Positions 15,431 to 24,476 of a stretch of DNA of 64,000 nt are shown piece by piece (the stretch's first letter is position 1; each line of letters starts with the position of its first letter). The notes under the pieces were generated by a model. It did no database searches. It was given only the letters and a program-made list of their open reading frames with translations, and was not told the DNA's origin. The DNA comes from DASRAP01 sp035277145 (lineage in GTDB: Bacteria > Gemmatimonadota > Gemmatimonadetes > Gemmatimonadales > Gemmatimonadaceae), in the NCBI GenBank assembly GCA_035277145.1, contig DATELA010000012.1, positions 1 through 64,000 of the forward strand, written 5' to 3'. Made by a program: the position numbers and the translations under genes.

Positions 15431-16330
15431 ATGACCATGCGAACACGAACATTGTTTGGCGCGCTGCTGGCGCTTGCATTGCCGCTGGCAATCGGCGCGC
15501 AGCAAAAAGTGGACATCGCCCGTGCGACGGCGAAGGACGTCGCGGTCACGCTGCAGGGTCCGTTCGCGCGACTCAACATCGTCGCGTGGGCGTTCGATTC
15601 CGTTGCGATCACCGGCACGCTCATGCACGGCGCGCAGATCGAGAATGTGTTCGCGGGTGATCCTGGCCTGCGTCCAAAGGGTGCCAAGGTGTATATCCGC
15701 GGACCCGAAGACATGGTCAAAGGCGGCACCGTGATCGAGATGCGCGTGCCACGCTCTGCGCGCGTGTGGGTGAAGGGCGGAATTTCCGAGGTCACCGTCG
15801 CGGGAATCACCGGTGAGATCGACGTGAGCCTTGTTGGCGGCTGGGTCACGGTCGACGGAAATCCGCGCGTCGCAAATCTCGAAGCGATGGACGGCAGAGT
15901 CACGTTCGACGGCGCAGCGAGCCGGCTGAACATGAAGACTGCTGCCGGCAACATTCTCGCGCGCGGACGAGCGCTCGATGCGTCGTTCTATTCAGTCAGC
16001 GGCAATGTCCGCGTCGATGCAGTACTAGAACGAGGGAAGTTCGAAACGTTGAGCGGCACGGTCACCTACGCCGGTGAACTCGCTCGAGGCGCCGCGCTCA
16101 CGTTCAACACGCACGACGGTGCGATTGACGTGATGCTCGGCGGAAAGCCCGATGTCGTCATCAATGCGACGACGATGCAGGGCGTGATTGAAAACCTGTT
16201 CACGTCGAAGAGCGCGAGCACGCGTCGCGACGGACGCGGACAGGAGCTGGAACTTGAACTCGCGTTTGGCGACGGCCGCGTCGATATCACGAGTTTCAAG
16301 GGGAATATCCGTTTGAGCAGGATGAAGTAA
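15431..16330 (+). CDS. Exported DUF4097-type beta-helix protein
   Basis: 299 aa with a signal peptide (LFGALLALALPLAIGAQ). The mature protein is a ladder of short beta strands separated by Gly/Asn/Asp turns (VWVKGGISEVTVAGITGEIDVSL, VTVDGNPRVANLEAMDGRV, SGNVRVDAV), the pattern of DUF4097 adhesin-like beta-helices. Family proteins often follow anti-sigma genes, as here, and are envelope proteins of unknown function. It lies 3 bases after the anti-sigma stop, in the same operon. Confidence 0.8.
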   Translation: MTMRTRTLFGALLALALPLAIGAQQKVDIARATAKDVAVTLQGPFARLNIVAWAFDSVAITGTLMHGAQIENVFAGDPGLRPKGAKVYIRGPEDMVKGGTVIEMRVPRSARVWVKGGISEVTVAGITGEIDVSLVGGWVTVDGNPRVANLEAMDGRVTFDGAASRLNMKTAAGNILARGRALDASFYSVSGNVRVDAVLERGKFETLSGTVTYAGELARGAALTFNTHDGAIDVMLGGKPDVVINATTMQGVIENLFTSKSASTRRDGRGQELELELAFGDGRVDITSFKGNIRLSRMK

Positions 16331-16359
16331 CTCACATTGCAAATACTCGGAGCTATACC

Positions 16360-16866
16360 ATGAAATCTCTTCTTACCGCCGCGGCGCTCTGCGTTACCGC
16401 CGCCGCCGGTCCTACAGCCTACCGCCCAGACCCTACCGCCTTTGGTCCGCCGTGGATCTCCATCGAGTACCCGGTGAATCCGTACGACCAGACCACGCGC
16501 GACGCGTATCTCGTCGTGCACGCGTACCATCACGGCACGCCGACTGAATTCCCGGTGCGCGGTACTGCTGAAGGAATCGTCGATGGAAAACGCCGCACCG
16601 TGTCTCTCGAGTTTGCGCGCACCAGCCGTCCTGGTGTGTTCGCGCTCAAGAAACAGTGGAGCGACGCAGGAACGTGGGCGCTGATGATCGCGGTTGCGCA
16701 GGGCAAGGATGATCAGGCGCAGGCAATCGTGAACGTCGGGACAGATGGCCGCGTGGCATCGGTGCGCGTGCCGACGAAGCGGCAGGACAACTGGACCGTA
16801 CCGGCGCCGGTGTCGGTTGCGGAGATCGAGAAAGAACTTCGCGCGAGAGCAGCCGCCAGCAACTGA
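16360..16866 (+). CDS. Hypothetical exported protein
   Basis: 168 aa; I do not recognise the family. It has a cleavable signal (MKSLLTAAALCVTAAAG). A short beta-sandwich-like domain follows (WISIEYPVNPYD, DAYLVVHAYHH, GTAEGIVDGKRRTVSLEF, WALMIAVAQ) with some resemblance to small Ig-like export proteins, and a charged helical C-terminus (VAEIEKELRARAAA). A GGAG ribosome site precedes the ATG. It is last in the ECF operon, 29 bases after the DUF4097 gene. Residues just after the signal (PTAYRPDPTAFG) are encoded by CCTACAGCCTACCGCC-type words, a probable R7 repeat arm read in frame. Confidence 0.7.
   Translation: MKSLLTAAALCVTAAAGPTAYRPDPTAFGPPWISIEYPVNPYDQTTRDAYLVVHAYHHGTPTEFPVRGTAEGIVDGKRRTVSLEFARTSRPGVFALKKQWSDAGTWALMIAVAQGKDDQAQAIVNVGTDGRVASVRVPTKRQDNWTVPAPVSVAEIEKELRARAAASN
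16407..16441. repeat. R7-like words (CCTACCGCC) in coding sequence
   Basis: CCTACAGCCTACCGCC is followed by CCTACCGCC, the same word as the R7 hairpin at 47.7 kb in the opposite orientation. It lies in frame just after the signal peptide of the hypothetical exported protein. A low number of words makes chance similarity possible. Confidence 0.4.
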
Positions 16867-16877
16867 GCTTCGGAACT

Positions 16878-17034
16878 GCAAACGCAACGCAGAGGGGCAG
16901 AGTACGCAGAGGTTCGCAGAGAACTGATTGATGGTAACTGCTCTCGCCAAGCACATGTAGGCTCAGCGAGAGCTGTTACCACAAGTCCTTCTCTGCGACC
17001 CTCTGCGTTCTCTGCGGCTCTGCGTTGCGTTTCG
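16878..17034. repeat. R1 hairpin repeat, copy b
   Basis: The left arm 16878-16923 and right arm 16988-17034 are near-complementary and made of CGCAGAG words. An inner stem pairs GGTAACTGCTCTCGC (16933 on) with GCGAGAGCTGTTACC (to 16980). It fills the gap between two convergent genes, ending ten bases from the permease stop. No U-tract follows either arm. Confidence 0.93.
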
Positions 17035-17043
17035 AGCGTATGA

Positions 17044-18486
17044 CTAGGCTGCCCGCATACGCGCGGCACGGGCACGCCCGTAGCCGAAGTACACGATGAA
17101 CCCGAGCGCGAGCCAGATCACGAGCCGCCATTTGGTCTCGTGCGGCAGCGCCCACATCATCGTCGCGCACGCGAGCGCACCGAGAATCGGCACGACTGGT
17201 GACCACGGCGTGCGGAACGGACGCGGCGCGTCGGGCTGGCGCTTACGCAGGATGATGATGCCGATGCACGCGAGCACGAACGCGAACAGCGTGCCCATCG
17301 ACACCAACTCGCCGAGAATCTTGATCGGCGTGACGCCCGCCGCGATCGCGACAATGCCGCCCGTGAGCGCGGTACTCAAGTGTGGTGTGCGGAATCGCTC
17401 GTGCACTCTGCTGAACATCGAGGGCAACAATCCGTCTCGGCTCATCGCAAAAAAGATTCGCGTTTGACCGAGCAGCGTCACGATCATCGTACTGAACAAT
17501 CCGAACAACGCACTCACTTTGATGAGCGGACTGATCCATGTCAGGCCGGTTGCGTCGATACCAACCGCGAGCGGATCGGGTACGTTGAGCCGCGCGTAGG
17601 GCACGATACCGGTGAGCACGATCGCGACGGACACATAGATCACCGTACAAATCGCGAGCGACGCGAGAATCCCGATCGGCATGTCGCGCTGCGGATTGCG
17701 CGCTTCCTGCGCGGCAGTCGACACGGCGTCGAATCCGATGTACGCAAAGAAGATGATGCCCGTCGCCTGCAGAATGCCGCTCCATCCAAACGCGCCGAAC
17801 ACTCCGGTATTCGGCGGAATGATCGGCGTGAGGTTTTCCGGCTTGATGTAGTTGATGCCCGCGACGACGAAGACAACCAGCACCGCCGCCTTGATCACGA
17901 CCATAACGGTGTTCGCGTTCGCGGATTCCTTGATTCCTTTGATCAGCAGTGCGGCAACGAAGAACACGATGAGCGCCGCAGGCAAGTTGAACACACCCGT
18001 CACACCGGATTCTGATCCGTCCGGCAACATCGCCATCACACCCGGCGCGGCGGTCAGTTGCGCCGGCAGCTCGATGCCGAGAGTGTGCATGAGGCTGACG
18101 AAATACCCGGACCAACCAACAGCGACCGTCGCAGTCGCGAGTGCATACTCGAGTACCAGATCCCAGCCGATGATCCACGCGACGAATTCGCCGACCGTCG
18201 CGAACGCGTACGTGTACGCGCTGCCTGCAACAGGAATCATCGACGCGAGCTCCGCATAACAGAGCCCCGCGAACGCGCACCCGACCGCCGCGAAGATCAT
18301 CGAGATCCACAACCCAGGCCCCGCGTGCAACGACGCCGCGGTTCCGCTCAACACGAAGATGCCCGTACCGATGATCGAGCCGATGCCGAGTGCGGTGAGT
18401 TGCACCGGACCGAGCGAACGGCGCAGTACTCCGCTGTCTGCTTCGGCCCTCAACTCCTCGAGCGACTTCCGATGGAATAGCGACAC
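17044..18486 (-). CDS. APC-superfamily amino acid permease
   Basis: A 480-aa inner-membrane protein with about 12-13 hydrophobic helices. GIGSIIGTGIFVLSG in the first helix is the unwound substrate-binding motif of APC transporters. FAGLCYAELASMIPVAGSAYTYAF and FFAYIGFDAVSTAAQEARNPQRDMPIGI are classic for the cationic amino acid transporter/YfnA group. It should import amino acids with protons. It is divergently transcribed from the unrecognised pair at 18.7-21.0 kb, across an AT-rich 206-base region. Exact substrates cannot be read from sequence. Confidence 0.92.
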   Translation of the reverse strand: MSLFHRKSLEELRAEADSGVLRRSLGPVQLTALGIGSIIGTGIFVLSGTAASLHAGPGLWISMIFAAVGCAFAGLCYAELASMIPVAGSAYTYAFATVGEFVAWIIGWDLVLEYALATATVAVGWSGYFVSLMHTLGIELPAQLTAAPGVMAMLPDGSESGVTGVFNLPAALIVFFVAALLIKGIKESANANTVMVVIKAAVLVVFVVAGINYIKPENLTPIIPPNTGVFGAFGWSGILQATGIIFFAYIGFDAVSTAAQEARNPQRDMPIGILASLAICTVIYVSVAIVLTGIVPYARLNVPDPLAVGIDATGLTWISPLIKVSALFGLFSTMIVTLLGQTRIFFAMSRDGLLPSMFSRVHERFRTPHLSTALTGGIVAIAAGVTPIKILGELVSMGTLFAFVLACIGIIILRKRQPDAPRPFRTPWSPVVPILGALACATMMWALPHETKWRLVIWLALGFIVYFGYGRARAARMRAA

Positions 18487-18692
18487 GGGTCAGGGATTAG
18501 GGTGAACGCGTGTGACGACCAGGTCCCGATAAACGGCGCGAACAATCGTGCTTGCGCGGGTACAAGTCAATAAGTACATTCGAAAACGATCGAGCTAAAA
18601 CCTTGCGGTGTAATGCTTTACAAAGAATGACGTAGAGAAACAAAGCGTTACTAACAGTATTTCTTTTCTGTTTTCTCCGTCGGAGAATCCCC
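18487..18692. promoter_or_regulatory. AT-rich divergent promoter region
   Basis: These 206 bases are clearly richer in A and T than the surroundings, mostly after 18540. For the rightward operon, TTGCGC (18552-18557), 17 bases, then TACATT (18575-18580) is the best sigma70-like pair I can see, although weak. A GGAG ribosome site lies just before the GTG at 18693. No repeat element is present here. Confidence 0.35.
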
Positions 18693-20165
18693 GTGGGTGA
18701 CGCGATCAACCTGCATCTCGCCAAAGTCGCAGAGGTCGAGCGAGAGTCCGTCCGCGAGTTCGTCGAGGAAATCCTCCCGACCGACGCGCGCGTTTCGGTC
18801 TACCTCTTCCAGCCCATCGAAGGGGCCGGACTCCGCGACGCCTCACCCGGCGCGCTGTTCGACGTCGGACCAATTCCCGACGCCAGCCGCGACATCGATC
18901 GCGATCTCTTGTATCAGTGCGCCGAGGCCGGTCGCACCGGATCGTTCCTGCAGAGTGCTGACGATTGCACGCAGCGCGTTCCGCAAACGACCGAGATCGA
19001 CCAGCGCGCGTATGACAGCTATCGCGCGTACAACGGCCGCGCGGACTCGCGCAAAGCGCAGATCGCCATCGAAGCCGCGCGGTACGGATTCTCGCCGCAA
19101 ACGCCTGATGGTCCGCCGATGGGTTGGCACATCCACCATCTCGCGCTCGCGCCGAGTGTGCATTCATTCACCGCGCTGCACACGGGACGCATTCCGGTGC
19201 TCGGTACGGTCTTCACCGTTACGAAAGAGGCGCGCCCCGCGGCGCTCCGCGAGTATTCGAATCTCGTCGACTACGCAATTTTCATAGCGGAGGAAGTGCT
19301 CGAGATTCGCGCCACGCATTTGTTTGGCGCGGGACATCTCGGCGCGAACTTCGCGGGCAGTGCGCTCGAGAAGTTGCTCGACGATCCAACCTGCGACGAA
19401 GCGTTGCAGCTCGTCGTGAAACTCTTGTTCGGACATCACTGGTTCTTTCCATACGATGCGGCCGCATACGAATTGCTCCGTCGCGCGGCGGGCGACAAAG
19501 GTGTGCGCGCACTCTACGAACGGCACGGATGGTCACCGCCACGCCGTCTCACACCGGGCCCGCGAAACGACGCGGACTTACGAGCGCTGGTCACTGCAGA
19601 TTTCGTCACGCTCATTCGTCACTTGAGCTGGTACCGGCTCGGTAAGGAATTCCGGCCGCGACCGCATCAAGTTTCCGATGCTGTGACGCGCGCACTCAAC
19701 ACTGCGGTCTTATTGCTTTGCGGCTCTCCGGCCGATGTGCCGGTTCCGCGCACCGCACCGAACCACGCTCGTCGTGTGCACGATCGATACCTCGGACCGC
19801 CGCCTGCGCTGCTTGACCTGAACCGTGACGAGAGTTTGCTTGCGCCAGTGTTCCCGATTTCCGGTGTTCGGCAGCTCATTCGCACCGAACGTTCACGCAC
19901 GCACGCGTCACCCGAAGCAACGCTCGAACGTTTCGCGCCGTCGTTTGCCGTGTGTGGGCCGGGATACACAGAAGGACATACACGCACGCACCTGAAGCCA
20001 TCTGCATTCGTGGAGAGCTTCGAACGCGGTGGAGCACCGCGGTTCAGCTCGAAGCGCGAAGCGGGTGTGCGCGAACGGACGAAGTGGTTGTGCTCGTACG
20101 CAATTGCGCGGCTCGCCGAATCGGCACTCGGCGAACACGCCACAGGAAACGGGAATAGCGAGTGA
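18693..20165 (+). CDS. Unrecognised 490-aa protein, first of a coupled pair
   Basis: I do not recognise this family. No signal peptide or membrane helix is visible, so it is probably cytoplasmic. The N-terminal 90 residues are charged and helical (LHLAKVAEVERESVREFVEEILP). The centre has a conserved-looking His/Trp block (GWHIHHLALAPSVHSF; later KLLFGHHWFFPYDAAAYELL) and a helical segment with EEVLEIRATHLFGAGHLGANF. The last roughly 100 residues are Pro/Arg/Thr-rich and look disordered. The start is a GTG with a GGAG site. The stop overlaps the next GTG by four bases (GTGA), so the two products are probably made together and may form a complex. Confidence 0.75.
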   Translation: MGDAINLHLAKVAEVERESVREFVEEILPTDARVSVYLFQPIEGAGLRDASPGALFDVGPIPDASRDIDRDLLYQCAEAGRTGSFLQSADDCTQRVPQTTEIDQRAYDSYRAYNGRADSRKAQIAIEAARYGFSPQTPDGPPMGWHIHHLALAPSVHSFTALHTGRIPVLGTVFTVTKEARPAALREYSNLVDYAIFIAEEVLEIRATHLFGAGHLGANFAGSALEKLLDDPTCDEALQLVVKLLFGHHWFFPYDAAAYELLRRAAGDKGVRALYERHGWSPPRRLTPGPRNDADLRALVTADFVTLIRHLSWYRLGKEFRPRPHQVSDAVTRALNTAVLLLCGSPADVPVPRTAPNHARRVHDRYLGPPPALLDLNRDESLLAPVFPISGVRQLIRTERSRTHASPEATLERFAPSFAVCGPGYTEGHTRTHLKPSAFVESFERGGAPRFSSKREAGVRERTKWLCSYAIARLAESALGEHATGNGNSE

Positions 20166-21004
20166 CGTCTTCGGTACGGTTGGCCGATCTGTCGCGGTGG
20201 ATTGCTGACGAGGTCGCGAGTGGTGCGGAGGGCGAGACCGCGGTGCTGGCGGGGCACTACGCCATTTTCACGGGCGGCAGCACGGCGGTCGATTTGCTCG
20301 ACGCGCCCGAAACGGGCGGCGGTCCGGCGGAAATGCTGGCGTTCACCAAGTTCACGTGGAACGCGGCGTGTGAAGCGATCGCTGCCGCGCGCGCGCATCG
20401 CGCGAAGTTGCTCGTGCTGGTGGACGATTTGCAGTTCGTCATTCCGGTGCTCGACGATCGTCGCATGCAGGAACGTCTCGCCGATGCGCTCGTGACGCAG
20501 TATCTCGCCGCAACGCCAACGCTCCCGCGCTTTCACATGCACCGGCTCACGGCGCACGGGCTCGACGAGCGCGACATGCTCAAGAACAACAACGGGCGCT
20601 GGATTTTCTCCGAGCGTGAATTGCGCATTGCACACGTGCGTCACCTGCGAGACGTATTGAGCAAGGATCCCGCGCGCGCCGGCGTCCGTGCGACGCCGGA
20701 CATGAGTCATATCACCGTCACGAGCGAAGAGCACGGCGAGTACTGCCTCGTGCACTCAGGTCGCACCACCTGCGCGGGCGGATACGTCGAATTACTCTCT
20801 GACGTATTCTCGCGCGGCATTCGCCGGCTGATTACGCTCGTGCCAATGCGCTGTCTCGGTCCGATCACCGTCGGGACGGCGCTGAGTTCGGATCTGCTCG
20901 GCCTCGACGAGCTCAACGTTGTCAACGTGGCTGTCCCCGACGTTGCGTCAGGCCTGGCCGCTGCGGTCACGCGATCTCCCGCGCGCCGCGGCGCAGCTCC
21001 GTAA
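20162..21004 (+). CDS. Unrecognised 280-aa protein, second of a coupled pair
   Basis: I do not recognise this family. It looks soluble. The N-terminal half alternates strands and helices (AVLAGHYAIFTGGSTAVDLL, HRAKLLVLVDDLQFVIPVLDD) in a Rossmann-like rhythm with an acidic VLVDDLQF strand end. The middle has KNNNGRWIFSERELRIAHVRHLRDVL. A C-terminal Cys-containing stretch follows (EYCLVHSGRTTCAGGYVELL, LVPMRCLGPITVGTAL). No standard nucleotide or metal motif is complete. Start GTG overlaps the upstream stop. It is followed by R1c and then the exported M20 peptidase. Confidence 0.75.
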   Translation: MTSSVRLADLSRWIADEVASGAEGETAVLAGHYAIFTGGSTAVDLLDAPETGGGPAEMLAFTKFTWNAACEAIAAARAHRAKLLVLVDDLQFVIPVLDDRRMQERLADALVTQYLAATPTLPRFHMHRLTAHGLDERDMLKNNNGRWIFSERELRIAHVRHLRDVLSKDPARAGVRATPDMSHITVTSEEHGEYCLVHSGRTTCAGGYVELLSDVFSRGIRRLITLVPMRCLGPITVGTALSSDLLGLDELNVVNVAVPDVASGLAAAVTRSPARRGAAP

Positions 21005-21007
21005 CAG

Positions 21008-21163
21008 CAAACGCAACGCAGAGGGGCAGAGAACGCAGAGGTGCGCAGAGAAAGACTTGTGGTAACAGCACTCGCCACGCCACCAGTGCTCGGCGAGAGC
21101 TGTTACCAACAGTCAGTTCTCTGCGAACCTCTGCGTTCTCTGCCCCTCTGCGTTGCGTTTGTC
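21008..21163. repeat. R1 hairpin repeat, copy c (best preserved)
   Basis: Arms of about 45 bases (21008-21052 and 21118-21163) are almost perfectly complementary and carry four CAGAG words each. An inner stem of GGTAACAGC.CTCGCC (21061-21076) pairs with GGCGAGAGCTGTTACC (21092-21107). The whole element can fold into one long hairpin about 155 bases long. It lies between two rightward genes. Confidence 0.95.
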
Positions 21164-21211
21164 GTTAGCCCGCTCGCGTCGTACCTTTTCGGCTTCTCTC
21201 ACTCAATCCGC

Positions 21212-22660
21212 GTGCGTTCTTCTCTCCTGCTTCTCGCCGGTGCGCTCGTTGCCTGCGCGCCTGACACCACCTACGAAACCGTCGCGACGCCGGGCACACT
21301 CGATTGGAGCGCCATCGAGACCGAAACGCTCGAGCACTTTCAGACGCTGTTGCGTGCGGATACGCGCGACCCGCCAGGCGGAGAGCGGCCGGCCGCAGAG
21401 TACATCACGAAGACGCTGCGTGCCGAAGGAATCGATGTGCAGATCTTCTCGCTCGAACCGAATCGCCCGAACGTTGTCGCGCGCATCAAAGGCAACGGGA
21501 GCAAGCGCCCGCTACTCGTGATGGGCCATATGGACGTCGTGAACGTCGACACCGCGAAGTGGCGCTTCCCACCGTTCAGCGCGACACGCGACAGCGGCTA
21601 TGTGTACGGACGCGGCGCCGTCGATGACAAAGACAACCTCGCGTCGGCATTGATGCTGATGCTGATGATCAAACGTCAGCAGATTGCGCTCGACCGCGAC
21701 GTGATCTTCCTCGCGGAAGCGGGCGAGGAAGGCTCGACGCGCGTCGGTATTCAGTTCATGGCGAATCAGCACTTCGACGCGATCGACGCAGAGTTTTGTC
21801 TCGCGGAAGGTGGAGGCGTGAGCCGCTCGGGTGGGGAAGCACGATACGCGACCGTTTCGACAACGGAAAAGATTCCGCGCGCCATTACGCTCACATCACG
21901 CGGAACTGCAGGACACGGCTCCGTACCGTTGCGCTCGAATGCCGTCGTGCATCTCGCGAATGCCGTCGCGAAGTTCGACAACTGGCGACCGCCGGTTCAG
22001 TTCAACGCGACGACGCGCGAGTACTTCACACGCCTTGCGACGATCTCGACACCCGATCGTGCGGCGCGCTACCTCGACGTGGTCAGCGGCTATCCGCGGC
22101 GCGCGAACGCGGCCGACGAGTTCTTCCTGGATAGCGAACCGGCGCACGCGTCGATGCTGCGGACATCCATCTCACCGACGATGGTGCAGGCGGGTTACCG
22201 CGTGAACGTGATTCCGTCTGAAGCCGTCGCGACGCTCGACGTGCGCATGTTCCCCGGCGAAGACACGACGGCATTCCTCGAGACCATCAAAGGTGTCGTG
22301 AACGATCCCGCGGTCGAAGTGACGTGGGCGCGCCGCGACGTACGCCCAGGCACGCCGCCCGCAGACCTCGGCTCCGAAGCGTTCAAAGCCATCGAAGCCT
22401 CGGCGCAAACGCATTACAAAACGATCACGCTGCCGACGATGCTCACGGGAGCGACGGACATGGCGTATCTGCGCGCGAAAGGCGTGCAGTGCTACGGCAT
22501 CGGTCCGGCGATCGATTCTGAAGACGCACAGAAAGGATTTGGAGCGCACAGCGATCAGGAGCGCATTCTCGAAGCCGAGTTGCACCGATACGTGCGATTC
22601 CAATGGGACGTGGTCATGGCGCTGGCAAAATCGGGACAAGCGCCGGCCGCGTCGCACTGA
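21212..22660 (+). CDS. Lipoprotein M20-family metallopeptidase
   Basis: 482 aa. The GTG at 21212 opens a lipoprotein signal (SSLLLLAGALVAC), so the enzyme is probably membrane-tethered outside the cytoplasm. M20 metal ligands are visible: MGHMDVVN (His), GRGAVDDKDN (bridging Asp), EAGEEGS (Glu pair), and a C-terminal GIGPAIDSEDAQKGFGAHSDQERI (His). The dimerisation/lid domain lies about residues 215-350. It should cleave dipeptides or N-acyl amino acids. Frames extending further upstream run into repeat R1c and are rejected. The next gene, an M28 peptidase, starts 20 bases after its stop. Confidence 0.9.
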   Translation: MRSSLLLLAGALVACAPDTTYETVATPGTLDWSAIETETLEHFQTLLRADTRDPPGGERPAAEYITKTLRAEGIDVQIFSLEPNRPNVVARIKGNGSKRPLLVMGHMDVVNVDTAKWRFPPFSATRDSGYVYGRGAVDDKDNLASALMLMLMIKRQQIALDRDVIFLAEAGEEGSTRVGIQFMANQHFDAIDAEFCLAEGGGVSRSGGEARYATVSTTEKIPRAITLTSRGTAGHGSVPLRSNAVVHLANAVAKFDNWRPPVQFNATTREYFTRLATISTPDRAARYLDVVSGYPRRANAADEFFLDSEPAHASMLRTSISPTMVQAGYRVNVIPSEAVATLDVRMFPGEDTTAFLETIKGVVNDPAVEVTWARRDVRPGTPPADLGSEAFKAIEASAQTHYKTITLPTMLTGATDMAYLRAKGVQCYGIGPAIDSEDAQKGFGAHSDQERILEAELHRYVRFQWDVVMALAKSGQAPAASH

Positions 22661-22680
22661 CATTCACTCACACCAGAACG

Positions 22681-24363
22681 ATGCGAACACTCACAAGATT
22701 TGCGGCAACGTTGACGTTGGTTTCCTTCGCCGCGTGCACGAGTGCCGGCGACAGCGAATCGGCTGACGCATTCACACCGGCGCTGTCGACGGCGGCAAAT
22801 GCCGTGACGGACAGCGGGTTCATGCAGCACATCAAGGATCTCGCCGCGGATTCGATGGAGGGTCGCGGACCCGGAACGCCAGGTGAAGAAAAGGCCGTTG
22901 CGTACGTGCAGGCGACGTTCAAGTCTATCGGACTCGCACCCGGTAATCCTGACGGCACGTATTTGCAGCAAGTGCCGCTGATCGGATACACATCGCATCC
23001 GATCGTGTCGTTCACGGCAGGCGGCCGCACGATGGCGCTGCGATTCCCCGACGATTTCGTCGCGAGTTCGCGCCACAAACGCGCCGAGACGAAGGTCGAA
23101 AACTCGGACGTGGTGTTCGTCGGTTACGGAATCGTCGCGCCCGAGTACGGCTGGGACGATTACAAAGGCGTCGACGTGAAGGGCAAGACCGTGATCATGC
23201 TCGTGAATGATCCGCAGGTGAAAGGCGCGGACGGCTCGCTCGACACTGCGATGTTCCGCGGCAAGGCGATGACGTACTACGGCCGATGGACGTACAAGTA
23301 CGAAATCGCGACGGAGAAAGGCGCGGGCGCAGTGTTGATCGTGCACGAGACAGGGCCCGCCGGTTATCCGTATGAAGTCGTGCGCGGCAGCTTCGCGCAG
23401 GAGCAATTCGACGTTCCATCGCCCACGGCCGCGAACCGCGTTCCCGTCGAGGGATGGTTGTCGCTCGACAAAGCGCGTGAACTCTTCCGCGCGTCTGGCC
23501 AGGATTTCGACAAACTGCACGCCACGGCTGAAACGAAAGGATTCGCGCCCGTCGCGCTCAACGCCAAAGCAAACTTCACGGTCCACATCTCGACGCGCGA
23601 AATCCAGTCGAAGAACGTCGTCGGGAAACTCGAAGGCGGCTCGCGCAAAGACGAGTACGTGATCTATACCGCGCACTGGGATCACCTCGGCGTCAACCCG
23701 TCGCTCAAGGGTGATCAGATCAACAACGGCGCGCTCGACAACGCGTCCGGCACGGCGGAGCTGATCGAGATCGCGAAAGCGTTCAAAGCGCTGCCGTCGC
23801 CGCCGTCGCGGTCGATTCTGTTTCTCGCAGTGACCGCGGAAGAAAAAGGATTGCTCGGCGCAAAGTACTACGCGAAGAATCCGTTGTATCCGCTGAACAA
23901 GACCGCCGCGAACATCAACATGGACGGCATCAATCAGTGGGGACGCACGAGCGATCTCACCGTGATCGGGCTCGGCAATTCAACGCTCGATGACGTGTTG
24001 CTCGGCGTGTTGCAGCACGACAACCGCACGGTGCGACCCGACGCGGAACCCGAGAAGGGTTTCTACTATCGCTCAGATCACTTCGAGTTCGCGAAAGAAG
24101 GCGTGCCTGCGCTCTACACCGATGCGGGCACGGAATACATCGGCAAACCCGCAGGCTACAGCCAGCAGAAGCGCGACGAATACACGAACAACGACTATCA
24201 CAAGCCGAGTGATCAGGTGAAGCCCGATTGGGATCTCGGCGGCGCGGTCGACGAAGCGCGCACGTTATTCCGCGTCGGCTACATCGTTGCGCAAACGCCT
24301 GCGTTCCCTACGTGGAAACCGGGCACTGAATTCAAAGCGAAGCGAGATGCAATGATGAAGTAG
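22681..24363 (+). CDS. Lipoprotein M28-family aminopeptidase
   Basis: 560 aa. The signal TLTLVSFAAC gives a lipid-anchored protein. A PA-type insertion (VVFVGYGIVAPEYGWDDYKGVDVKGKTVIMLVNDP) precedes the M28 core. Zinc ligands are in YTAHWDHLG (His), NGALDNASG (Asp), TAEEKG (Glu pair), NINMDGINQWG (Asp) and YYRSDHFEF (His). It would trim N-terminal residues from extracytoplasmic peptides. It follows the M20 peptidase closely and probably shares its transcript. A perfect hairpin (R4) lies immediately after the stop. Confidence 0.92.
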   Translation: MRTLTRFAATLTLVSFAACTSAGDSESADAFTPALSTAANAVTDSGFMQHIKDLAADSMEGRGPGTPGEEKAVAYVQATFKSIGLAPGNPDGTYLQQVPLIGYTSHPIVSFTAGGRTMALRFPDDFVASSRHKRAETKVENSDVVFVGYGIVAPEYGWDDYKGVDVKGKTVIMLVNDPQVKGADGSLDTAMFRGKAMTYYGRWTYKYEIATEKGAGAVLIVHETGPAGYPYEVVRGSFAQEQFDVPSPTAANRVPVEGWLSLDKARELFRASGQDFDKLHATAETKGFAPVALNAKANFTVHISTREIQSKNVVGKLEGGSRKDEYVIYTAHWDHLGVNPSLKGDQINNGALDNASGTAELIEIAKAFKALPSPPSRSILFLAVTAEEKGLLGAKYYAKNPLYPLNKTAANINMDGINQWGRTSDLTVIGLGNSTLDDVLLGVLQHDNRTVRPDAEPEKGFYYRSDHFEFAKEGVPALYTDAGTEYIGKPAGYSQQKRDEYTNNDYHKPSDQVKPDWDLGGAVDEARTLFRVGYIVAQTPAFPTWKPGTEFKAKRDAMMK

Positions 24364-24385
24364 TTGACGGCCACAGAAAGAAGAC

Positions 24386-24465
24386 GGAAGACGGATAGGG
24401 AAGTGAGAAGTGCGAGGAAACTGCCGTGGATTTCCTCGCACTTCTCACTTCCCTATCCGTCTTCC
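24386..24465. repeat. R4 perfect 35-base hairpin between convergent genes
   Basis: Left arm 24386-24420 and right arm 24431-24465 are perfectly complementary over 35 bases, with a ten-base loop. The purine-rich arm begins GGAAGACGGATAGGG, again short related words (GGAAG, GAAGTGAGAAG). It lies between the M28 and S9 stops. There is no U-tract, but it could still end or stabilise both converging transcripts. Confidence 0.95.
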
Positions 24466-24476
24466 GTCCTCGGTGC

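Noticed and set aside
16878..17034. R1 as an ordinary intrinsic terminator
   Set aside because: It lies between convergent genes but has no U-tract after either arm, is far longer than terminators, and also occurs between co-directional genes and upstream of starts.
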